NCBI RefSeq assembly: GCF_900090045.1
Contig: NC_041783.1
Span: 1,447,501-1,511,500 of the forward strand
Length of the DNA: 64,000 nt
Reading direction: 5' to 3'
From: Plasmodium malariae
Lineage: Eukaryota > Apicomplexa > Aconoidasida > Haemosporida > Plasmodiidae
Below are positions 1-10,508 of the stretch, one piece after another. A model generated the notes under the pieces. That model had not been told where the DNA came from and did not search any database. It worked only from the letters and a program-made list of their open reading frames with translations. A program made the position numbers and the translations under genes. The stretch's first letter is position 1, and every line of letters begins with the position of its first letter.

Positions 1-3000
1 TTTCATCTTTCTGTTAATACAAAATCTATAATTAACAAACAAAGAATCATCAAAATGAATTTCACAGTTATCTACTATCATATCTAGGGATACATGTTCG
101 ACCCCTATAGTACTACCCTCATATGCTTTATTTATACAGCTAAGTATAATGCTAGATTTATTTCCAAAAATATGTTTATATCTCGACATGCATATATGTC
201 TTAATTTATTTATTTTTTTATATTTCATCAATCGATAATCTTTCCGATGCCTTAACTTTATATTCTCAGAGTATCTGTGATGGAAAACATGGTCTCTGTA
301 CTTCTCACTTTTATACATACCTGAGAAGTGGAAAAGGGGCAAACATAAATATATGCGAACATATATAGCAGCATAAAAGAATACATATGTAAACGCATAC
401 TTAAACGAAAAAGAGCCCATAAACCTAAACGTATACAAATGAGTGCAGCCAAGTAAGTGTGGCCCAAGTGAGCGGGCAAAATTTCAAAAAGTGCTTACTG
501 TTAAAATTCCTATGAAAGAGTTTACGATTTTGAAGGCGAACCAAGGCTGGATGGATATTACCAAAGAACTTCGTAACAACACAGTTTTTTTGTTTTTTCT
601 TCATAGGTTGTTCTGACTTCCCGTGAATATAAATTTTATTTACCTTTTTTTCATCCCCTGTTTTGCTTTGCCTATAATTTTCTACGTTCAAGTATTTAAG
701 GGTGCAGGAATTTTCTATTGTCCCTTCTATATTCGCATCTAAGTCGTTTTCGTTTTCGTTTTCTTTTTTGTTTTCCTTTTCCTTTTCCTTTTCCTTTTCC
801 TTTTCTTTTTCTTTTTTTTTTTTTTCTTTAAAATTTTTAAAATTAATCCTGTCCTTTTTACTATAAACGAAGCGCATACAGGATTTCTTCCCCCCCTTTG
901 TATTTATAGCGGGTATATTATCACCACTTTCGTTGTTCATTTTTGTGCGTGTGCTATTATTTACATGAGTGCTGTAATTTATTACTCTCTTATCACAATA
1001 AGTGTCACTCTTGCCTTTATCTGCTTCAATATTTTGCCCTTCCTCTCTTTCTTCTTTTTGTAGAATTAAATCATTACCTCCTCCTGCATCTACCAGACTA
1101 GGATTTCTGCATTCTAAATAGATATTATGATTATTCTTAATTTTAGTAATAGTATCATACATCCCTATGAATTTACATTTTTGCTTATGAAGAGATAATT
1201 TTTTTTTTGTACTATGTTTGAAAAAGGTCTTTTCCTTGCATAATAAATAAGCTTGTATTTTTCCTGACAAAACACTTAACACATGAATACTACGAAACCC
1301 ACAAGCTCCTAAATAAACAAATAAGTTTATGAACATCTCAGTATATTCTGAGTCGTATAATATATGATTTTCTTGATTATACTCAACATCTATTTGTTTT
1401 TCAATTATATTCGAATAATCTATTTTCATTTTTGTTTCTTCAATATTTAAATGTAAAGGTAAATGTGATAATTCATTTAATTCATTTTTTTTTTTTTTTT
1501 CATGTTGTTTCTTATATTGTAAATATATGGAACCATTTTCATCATTTTTTATATTTGTATATTTATATTGCTCTTCAAATGTATCATTGAATTTGTTACT
1601 TTTGTGGTATATAAATGTATTATTGTCATGATTACTTACGTGGTTATGTTTATAAACGCTTTCGTAAACATAAACACAATCGTTATGCTTTCCTTTTTCA
1701 TTTGTTGCATTGATGTAATTTTTTTTCACATTACCTAAAATTTCACCTGAACAGGTCAGGTCAAAATTAATATCTAAACTTCTCTTTGAAGGAGAATTAC
1801 CATCTCCATTTTTTAAATAAAAAAGTTTTTTGTCAGGTTCTACTTTCGATGACTGTTTATTGTTACTGGCACAATTGGAGGTACGTTGGAAACTTGATAT
1901 TTCTTCGTCCTTCGGGTTGACTTGTCCCTCACAGCCACTACCAACGCAGCTACCACCACAGTTACTACTGCTGCTAACACTGCCGCTTTCTTTGCAGCCA
2001 CCACTGCTATGGCCCTCCCTGAGTTCATTCCCACCTCTGGAACATACAAACTTTTTGAAGAGGAAGTAGAAAAAGTCCTCACAAAAGTAGTCAAAATGGG
2101 TAAACATTTTTAAAATGTACAAAATATTGCCATAGTTGTAATTATAAAAATTATTTGTTATGATATGTAGTAATTTTTTTAGTATAATAGTGTCTTTATA
2201 ATTTTCTCTTTTTTTAATCCTTAATATTGCAATTACTGCTTTTACTGATAATTCTATGTGCCATTTTTCAATAACACTTTTTATAAAAATAAAAAAAGTA
2301 TGATCTAAATATATGTTATTACATAACAGAATATTTAGGTACATGATAAAATCATATTGTTCCATTACTCCTAAGTGTCTTTCTATATTTTTATGAAGAA
2401 TATTTAATGGGTTCAAATGATATTTATCATTTTCTGCATTTACTATAATTTTCAATAATAAAAAAGTATGCTTTAAGGTTAAATGACCAGCGTAATAACA
2501 ACACATGTACAGTAAATTATCATATATGTTATTCTTTATATTCGCTTTGTTTAAAAAATATAACACATATATTACATATTTAACGTCTTTATGATATAGA
2601 TTTGATTCTTCTTCAACCATATTGAGAAAAAAAAAAAAAGAATTATTTTTTATTTCTTTATCATAAAAAGTAAATAGCTTAAGATATTCCTCTAAAAATT
2701 TTGCAGTAGGTATATAATTTAAGATACTGCAAAAATGTAAGTAGTATGATATATTCTTTTTAGTGCTTTTATTTAATCTACAGATCCAATAAAAATATTC
2801 ACTTGTACATTGTAAAAACAGTAAATTCTTATACTTCTTCTTTGAAAAAACTTTTAACACAAATAATATTTCATTATCATAAAAATTAGTTATGTTATTA
2901 ATTATATGCTTAGTTATAAACCTATATTTACATATGTCATCATCTAATTGTAAATGTTTTATATATCGTAGTATATACAATTTATTATTATATATATCAT

Positions 3001-3451
3001 CTTCCAAATTTTCTTCTCCCAATTTTGTGCTCTTTTTTATTACCCTCTTTGGGTCTTCTCTTATTTGTGCATTCTTAACTATACAGTTCTTGTGCTTTAG
3101 CTTATTCCATTTTTCATTACCTGTCTCACTTTTCCTTCTCTCATTGCTTAATTTCGCTCTGTCATACTTTTCCTCTTCGTTCTCTTCTTTTTGCGTATTC
3201 CTTTGTTCTAGTATAATCAGTTGTTTCTTTTCCCCTTCCTCTAATTGTAGTTCTTTTTTTTTTTTTGCTATTAAATCGAATATGCTACTGCAGTAGTTAT
3301 TGGAAATAATAAAATGCGGAGTCCTCCTCTTTGCACTTAACACCTTGAAAACATTAGTTACCACAGAATTGGCTACTGCTGAATACGCTACTGCATAATT
3401 TGCCGATACTACATTCGCTACTGCAGTATATGCTATTGCTAAGCGAGTCAT
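1..3451 (-). CDS. Large conserved Plasmodium protein, probable helical-repeat organellar RNA-binding type; two exons seen, 3' end beyond window
   Basis: Exon 1 is 499-3451 (about 984 codons) and exon 2 is 1-320, running off the left edge. The intron (321-498, 178 bp) has donor ACA|GTAAGC and a pyrimidine-rich acceptor ending CTTCTCAG. The split codon rejoins as AGT, and exon 2 then stays open for over 100 codons in that frame, whereas read-through of exon 1 stops at 425. The N-terminus is Ala/Val-rich and could be an organellar presequence. Residues ~165-460 are short alternating helices with periodic Leu/Ile/Tyr, resembling FASTK/RAP-type helical-repeat proteins, which in apicomplexans act in mitochondrial or apicoplast RNA metabolism. 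This is inference: the diagnostic C-terminal RAP domain would lie outside the window. Low-complexity inserts include a Gly/Ser/Cys stretch (~1870-2030) and a (KE)n run (~725-830). Existence and exon structure are secure; function is not. Confidence 0.8.
321..498 (-). other. Intron 1 of the leftmost gene
   Basis: A GT-AG intron on the minus strand, donor GTAAGC at 498 downward and acceptor CAG ending at 321. The reverse-complement acceptor tract is CCCCTTTTCCACTTCTCAG. Phase 1 is conserved across the junction. Its 178 bp length is typical for Plasmodium. Confidence 0.85.
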
Positions 3452-3968
3452 AATTCATTTGCTAATGTTGTTAAGAAGACACAAAACCCTTTTTTTCTAT
3501 TTTTACTTTCTTTTGGATGAAGCTAAAAGTTAGGGAAAAACTTTACAACCTAGTTCCATTTGTTTTATTCTTTCTTAATGCTAACTCATTTTTTCAACCC
3601 TTTTTATGGGGGTATTGTTTATTTACTTCACACTTATCTGAGGAATCAAAAGCTGAAAAAGCAATCAAATACATACGTGTGTAGGTTCACATGAATAAAT
3701 ACGTATGTACATATATACGTGCATATATCTACGTGCGTATTTTAGTTAGCCCCTTTTCATAGCATAAGCAAAATGGAGCTATTACTTTACGGATGGTTTA
3801 ATCTAATTAGAAACCTCCCCAAAATGCATATTTAACAATTTTTCAATAATTTCAAAAATTTTAATGGGAAAATAAAATGAGTTTATCCAATTTGATGTAT
3901 AAAAGAAGGATGAATAGAAAAAGGAAGAACATCATTGCTTATGTATTCATATATATATACATACATGT

Positions 3969-4018
<50 letters not shown>

Positions 4019-5301
4019 GAACTCTTTTTGTGCGTGCTTCGCTCACAATTTTTTTTTTTCTTTTTTTTGTTTATTTATTTTTTCATATTTCTGCCAAAAT
4101 GCTTCTACAGTAAATGCTTCAAACCCCTGTTAAGCGCAAATTGTGTTTAACTTTTTTGAAAAAAGAAGAAGAAATATTTGTAAGTACCTTAGAACAAGAG
4201 GTAACAGACGCAGTCACTCTTGGTGCTGCCTCTACGAAGTGCGATGTTTCTTATATTTATTTTATTTTCCTAGAAGAACAAGTACATGTATGAATTAACT
4301 TACATGTGTAGTAAATGCGTACAAACACAGATATATATACGTAAATATGCCTATATATATACATACAAGAATACCTTTATAGATGTTTATGTATATTTAT
4401 TTTTGTAGGCTTAACGTTTTTAGCTAGCTCCATTTTCTAGCAGTCCCTTTTGTATACCATATAATATAATGGATAATATTTTACATTTTCAAAAATTCAG
4501 GGGAAATTGAAGAATCGTACGTTCTACTGTTACAAAACAGCAGAGGAAAAAAAAAAAAAAAATAATAAAAAAAAAAAAAAAAAAAAAAAAAGGATCTTAA
4601 TTAAAAAATTGAACAACCATTATCACATATATAATAAATCAAATGAAAATGAAAATTTCCTACAATTTACTTTTTTTTTTTTTACAATTATTCAAACAGT
4701 AAAATAAAATAAACCAAGTGAAATAATTGTTATACTGATTATGAAGAGAACTTATATATATTAATTTCGTATTACAATTGGATGTGATATGAGGTAATAG
4801 AATGTATAGTGAAAAAACAGCACTAACAATATGACATGAACACAATTGAACTGAAAAATAAGAATAAATATGTAGTGATAAAATGCTTCATTAAAGTCAA
4901 AAGATGATTAACAACAATGACAAAAACAAAAAAAAGAGAGAAAAAAAAAAAATTAAATAAGACGCTTTAACGAAACGTATATTCTCCAAAATATCTATCC
5001 ATATGTGTAATTCTTATTTTCCTTTTTAGTATTAAAAAAAAAAAAAAAAATGCAACAAGTTAATACGCGTAGGGGCGTTAAAAATTAAAAAAAATAAAAA
5101 TGAGGAGTACCGTGAAATGATGAAGGAGATTCCACGTGCATCCATACATATACGTACATATATATATATATATATATATATACACGTCTATGCATGGGTG
5201 CTTGTTCCTGGGCACATATGTATGTATACATTTACGAATGTCTATTTAATGCATAGGCCGATTACGCTAACATTATATGGGTACAGAAAATCATGTCCAT
5301 T
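3452..5301. other. Intergenic: upstream of the 1-3451 gene and downstream of the 5302-6093 gene
   Basis: A+T-rich spacer with a (TA)n run near 3975-4012, a long interrupted poly(A) tract at ~4546-4591 and another near 5034-5050. A less A+T-rich patch lies at ~4198-4250 and can form a short AGAGG/CCTCT stem. A weak candidate spliced ORF (4114-4707, plus) is listed separately. I saw no tRNA or rRNA. Confidence 0.6.
4114..4707 (+). CDS. Candidate two-exon small gene (weak)
   Basis: Possible join(4114..4179, 4501..4707), 90 residues. Exon 1 begins with ATG directly after an in-frame TAA, has mixed codon use, and ends at a strong donor (TTT|GTAAGT). A phase-0 acceptor TTCAG at 4500 opens a Lys-rich second exon that stays open to 4707. 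Against it: exon 2 contains long poly(A) runs that remove stop codons by composition, and the opposite strand across 4160-4280 is also open. I do not recognise the product. Transcript evidence would be needed to accept it. Confidence 0.22.
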
Positions 5302-6093
5302 TTAACAGCAGGGGAAAAATTTTTTTGGCTTAATTCTTCTTTTATTCGCAGCTGGTAATTTTCTAATACTACAAGTGTGTTCTATTTTTGGTGAAGGAGC
5401 ATTCATAGTTTGCTTTTGATTCAAATGTTGCATGTACATTTGAGGATTATTCATATTTTCAAATATGGGCATAGAGTATGGTAGACTGTTATAGTTGTTT
5501 TTTGTATTATTATTACTGTTATTATGCATCGCTGTGTTAAAATTTCCGTTTGGAATTTTAAAATTATTTGTATATAACATGGCATCTGAATCTATAGTTG
5601 GTAAACTGTTCACATATTCAGCAGAAAAATTTTCTCCCATATTTGGATTCATATACATAACATCATTATTGTTATATTCTTCTAAATTAATAGGAATATG
5701 ATTAGCTTGAATGGTATTTTGTGTATTGTTATAATTCATTAAATTTCTATAACTGTCAAATCCTGTAGTATCTAAATTTGTTTTCATTCCTTGCATACTT
5801 ATAGAATCATTCGGGTCAGCATGTATTACGCTATTCATTGGCATTGTATTGTTATAACTATTTAAAGTTTGGTCTAAATTAAATTTTGACATCATATCGA
5901 CCGGATAGTTTTCTCTATTAATAATAAAATCATTATTATAAGCATTCGTTAATACTGCTCCTCCATTCATTAAGTAGTTTGTGTTCTTGCTAGTGTGTGC
6001 TAAATCGGCTGTATTCATATCATACTTTGGCTCTTCTATAAGTCGGGATGAATTCAAAGCACTTCTCATGCCATACGCCCCGTCTATATTCAT
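5302..6093 (-). CDS. Conserved Plasmodium protein with C-terminal basic tail and Cys-Cys; possibly lipid-anchored
   Basis: A single-exon ORF of 263 residues with an ATG start at 6093. Composition is Asn/Met/Tyr-rich and probably disordered, with no signal peptide or membrane segment. The last ~20 residues are strongly basic (KRRIKPKKFFPCC) and end in two cysteines directly before the stop. A basic patch beside terminal cysteines is a known way to attach proteins to membranes, by palmitoylation or Rab-type prenylation, and several inner-membrane-complex proteins of apicomplexans use it. Membrane attachment here is inference. The gene lies alone, with a long 5' spacer to its right that would hold its promoter. 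I do not recognise a specific family. Confidence 0.8.
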   Translation of the reverse strand: MNIDGAYGMRSALNSSRLIEEPKYDMNTADLAHTSKNTNYLMNGGAVLTNAYNNDFIINRENYPVDMMSKFNLDQTLNSYNNTMPMNSVIHADPNDSISMQGMKTNLDTTGFDSYRNLMNYNNTQNTIQANHIPINLEEYNNNDVMYMNPNMGENFSAEYVNSLPTIDSDAMLYTNNFKIPNGNFNTAMHNNSNNNTKNNYNSLPYSMPIFENMNNPQMYMQHLNQKQTMNAPSPKIEHTCSIRKLPAANKRRIKPKKFFPCC

Positions 6094-7793
6094 TGTAGTT
6101 GATTCGCAGAAAAAGAAATTAAAAAAGGAAAAGGGAAAGAAGAAAAATTTTATTCTAATGAATTCAAAAGGCTATAAAATATTTTTCTGTTTTATAATGT
6201 TAAAAAAAGGACAAGAAATGACACAAATTGACAAAAAATGGATGTTCTTTCGTACAATTTTTAAGTGAATAAATTGTTTTGTTGAAAATAGAGCCAGTGG
6301 ATAACTTTCGCAAAAATAAAATTATAATAGCGGAAAAAAAAAAAAAAAAAAAAAAAAAGAAAAAGAAAAAGAAATAGAAATAGAATATCTATATATACAT
6401 TCATATACACACTTATATATATTTATAGATATGTACAAGTGTAGCAAAACAGAGCTGCAACAAACAAAAAAAACAAAAAAAAAAAATATTGTAGAATACA
6501 AAGTCAGCTTATGATTTCAAATACAAATATACATCAACAGTGTAAAATTCGTAATTGTGGAAATAATTAAACGGATACGGAAAAATAAAATATATTGTAG
6601 AGGCCTTGTTTCCTTTCTTTAAATAAAAAAATGACGTAAGTACAATGTACGTAGCTTATTCCAAAAAAAAAAAAAAAAAAAAAAAAAAATGCATATATAT
6701 ATGTATAATACTTAAGCATATATACACACATATGTAAGACAGCTTTACTTGACAAAATGAAAATGGTAAAGTCATACAACAAATTTGCTTAGGAAAAAAA
6801 ATTATACATTTTCTACTATTTATATATATATCTAAAAATATGAATAATGAGGTCTTATGCATAGCTAACGATACTAAAAAAAAAAATTGTAAATAAAATG
6901 TTTATATAACTTTGGCTTACATATATTTTAAGAAATTGAATTTTTTTTATTATTTCTATAAACATATGAACAAATATATGTATGTATTTATGTTTATATG
7001 TGTATATTTATAATGTATAATAATAAAACGTGTGATTGTCTCTAAACATATTGCACACATAACACCACTTTTAAAAAAGCTAAGTTAAATGTAGTACTCA
7101 CAAGGAACATATGTACATATAATTTATGAACAAGCAAGAAATATTTATAGTTCATAGAAAATAAGAAAAAAAAAAAAAAGAAAAATAGCAGCACTCACAA
7201 GTACATAGTTTTGAAAACGTGCCTTTTTCTTTTCTTTTTTTTTTATGCATATATATATATATATATATGGTCATATTTAACAACACAATAATACTTGTGT
7301 TGTATTTTTTACTACTTAGTTATTCTTTAAAAAAATGTGCGTAATCGTGCAGCACATGCACATAAGTGTATGTATATTTATACTTAGAATGTGTGCGTAT
7401 ACTAATTTTAGATCTTCTTATATCTAATTGCAATTTCTGACTATGTAAGCTTTACCTGCTAGCTTAACGTAGGAACATAGTATTATTAAGACTTAAATTT
7501 ATAAGAAATTCTGAACTTTTTTTTTTTTTTTTTTTTTTTTTTGCAAATGTAAAAGCCATATGTATTAAACAACTTTTCTTTGAAAATTTTGGAAACTAAT
7601 TCTGAATGGTATATTTATATAATAATATCGTTTTATTGGTCTACAATTTTAGAGGGATATACAAGGGCTTGAAATTTTAATAATAATTTTTCTTAATTTG
7701 AAAATACATTTAATTTTTTCGGTTCTTATTTAATATGATTTTTAAGGATGTGTCGTAGCTACACATTATTATAATTTCGTTTTATAAAAAATT

Positions 7794-8018
7794 ATGTATC
7801 GTGTAAAAAAAAAAAAAAAACAAGAAAAACAAAAAAAGCAAGAAATAAAGGAAAAAAAGGAAAAAAAAGGAAAAAATGAAAAATGTGAAAAACAATCGTT
7901 TCAAGGTTCTGATAGCGTCGGAAATATGTGCAAATGCAAAAGAAGCTTTGAAATTCAAGAGAAAAACACGTTTAAAGAAACTGCTTTAGCAATGACGATG
8001 CCAAGTGTATTACTTTAA
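7794..8018 (+). CDS. Possible small Lys-rich protein (74 residues)
   Basis: An ATG-to-TAA ORF inside the 4.4 kb spacer. The first ~33 residues are Lys/Glu/Gln from an A/G-rich run, which could be an artefact of composition. The last ~40 residues (positions ~7890-8018) show varied amino acids, including SFQGSDSVGNMCKCKRSFE, with normal codon use and better base balance than the flanks. There is no signal peptide or membrane segment and I recognise no family. It could be a real small gene, an exon of a larger one, or chance. Confidence 0.35.
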   Translation: MYRVKKKKKQEKQKKQEIKEKKEKKGKNEKCEKQSFQGSDSVGNMCKCKRSFEIQEKNTFKETALAMTMPSVLL

Positions 8019-10250
8019 GTTGGACATTTTAAAATTTAAATATAAAATAAAAATATTATTTTATAAATCAGTGCCAAAAAAAGTATACAAATAAATTTTT
8101 CTTAAAATTCAACTTCAAATTTTTTTAAAATATATTTTAAAGCATTAGACACGCTTTCTATGATTTTATAGGTGTACTCGTATGTAAGATATTTTAAAAT
8201 GGAGAAAGAAAACAATTTGCACTTTCTCATATTCCTATTATTATCTTTTTTTTTTTTCTCTTTTAATTTGATGGATATACCTTGTAAATTTATAGCATAA
8301 AGATAACTTTAGTATGATATTGTTTTCTTATTGTAAAAAGCTAAAATATTTTAAGGTTTATTTCAGCATAAATATATACATTATTATCTCTAAACTAATT
8401 TTTATATGATAATTCATTAAAAATATATTTTAATAAATCGTAAAAAATGGGATAATGTATAAGGGAATATAATAAAAAAAATAATATATGTTAATTTTAC
8501 AATCTATATGCAAATGTACAGAAGCGTTTAGTAGGGAATTTTTCCTTTTTACATCATGAAAATGTTCATTTTTTTTTTTTTTTTTTTTTTTTTCTCCTAA
8601 TTATTAAGAAATTATAATATGTAAATAAGTAGATTACGTTAATTTCAGCACGTCTATTTTGTGGGAAAATTTTTAAACGTATCCTCTTCTTGTTTTCTCC
8701 TTATGCATATGTGTATACATATTTTTTTTTAATTCAGCATTCCTAATTTACATATATGTATATCTATATTTATTTATATTAAAATATATTTACGTATATA
8801 ACTGTTCATTTAGCTTTATTTTTACTATTTTACATTTTGTTCAACAAAGTGTGCACACATTTATTCTATGATTTTATGATAAATCATTATGCATGTTAAT
8901 GCTGTTTTACACATACAATAAAATAATATTATGTAACAGTAAAAGATAGTTAAATAAAGTATTATGCACAAAAGAAATCAGAGGGGGTAAAATGGTTTAT
9001 ATGCTTATACATTAATATTCATTATTTGAACAAATGGATAATTGAGTAAATCAATAAATGAGCATATAGATAATTAGTTTATGTAACCTTTCTTTCTGCA
9101 TTAATACACTACTTTTTCTATGCCTTTGGATATATATATGTATCTACTATATATACGTATACTGTATGCATTTCCTAAAATGGTCTATGAAGAGCTCCCA
9201 TTCATATATACATACTTGTAACATTTGAAATGTATATATATATAATTTTGTTTAATTTAGAAAAAGCGCATTATTGAATACACGTAAGAATTGTTTTCTT
9301 TATATTATTAAATGTGTAATAATAAAAAAGAAAAAATGAAGAATTTTTGATGCATATTCTGCTGAATAGATTATACACATGGATCCATTAAATTTCTCCC
9401 TTTAATTAAATAGTTTATTTGTATTATTCTATTTTCTGTTCCTAGTATTACACCACTATGGTAAGATGTGTATATATACATATATATATCTATATCTATC
9501 TATATATATATATATATGTTCGATCGAAACACAAAAGTGCATTATTTTTCCATTCTGAGCTTACCACTTCGATAATTTATTTTATAATTTTCGTTGAATA
9601 TTTTTTTTTTTTTTCTTCCTTTTTTAAAAGGAATAGTACAAATAGAAAGCTTCTTTTATTGTTCTATTTATTCATAATATTTTTATATGTTATTTTATTT
9701 TATTTTTTTATGCAAAAAAAAAAAAAAATTAGAAAAAGTGTATAGAAGCAAAGTAACGTTTTAAATGATAACACATCAAGATGTAAAGTAGATTACTTTG
9801 CTTATCTGTATAAATGCTTGTAAACATATTTGCTTAGAAATATCTCTTTATTTTAGGGCACGCAGAAACTAATACAGAAATCCCTATTTTTTAGGAGTCG
9901 AACATACCTAATGAATAGATACCTAATAATGATTATTAGTATGTATGTACGCACGTATGTATGTATATATACGTACGTCATGATGTAGGCTTAATAGGGA
10001 AAAAAGATAAAATAAAACGAAATAAATGAACATACATAATAAATAAATATTTGGAAATATATTAATGAGATAGTTGATACAAGAAGCTAACTTGAATTAT
10101 TTTGAATTACTGAAGACTCCACCACTAGCGATACAGAGGGATAGGCATACAGGAACAGCACGAAAATATATGTATATGCAAACGATTATACATATATATA
10201 TAAATATATGTACACATACATATACAAGAACACCCATACATATATATACA

Positions 10251-10330
10251 CATAGACACACATACGTACGCATAGACATATATACGTACACATAGACAAA
10301 TATACGTACACATAGACATATATACGCATA
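10251..10330. repeat. 20-bp tandem repeat, 4 units, upstream of the kelch gene
   Basis: Units at 10251, 10271, 10291 and 10311 follow CATAGACAxAxATACGTACx. The array lies ~180 bp before the kelch ATG, in its presumed 5' UTR or promoter. The repeats create spurious Tyr/Ile/Val/Cys ORFs on the opposite strand. Confidence 0.85.
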
Positions 10331-10508
10331 CACACTTTTGTCCGTGAACGAGTGCCTAGATACCGTTTTTCACCCGTCACAATTAACGAAACAGGTACTT
10401 AAAATTAAAGATTGGACTTAATTTAATCTAGCTTAACTTAACTTACTTTTTTTTTTTTTTTTTTTTTTAATTTCCTCCATTACTGATATAAGCATTTGTT
10501 CGAATAAA

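Larger units (their letters stand above)
6094..10508. other. Long (4.4 kb) divergent intergenic region
   Basis: It separates the starts of the 5302-6093 gene (minus) and the kelch gene (plus), so it should contain both promoters. It holds repeated long homopolymers (6335-6358, 6662-6690, 7519-7542, 8571-8593, 10447-10468), (TA)n patches, and a 20-bp tandem array at 10251-10330. One small plus ORF (7794-8018) has coding-like content in its 3' half and is listed separately. I found no convincing spliced gene elsewhere in it. Confidence 0.6.

Noticed and set aside
4198..4250. Possible small RNA hairpin (AGAGG ... CCTCT with inner GCAG/CTGC)
   Set aside because: The stems are short and offset, with no recognisable C/D or H/ACA boxes.
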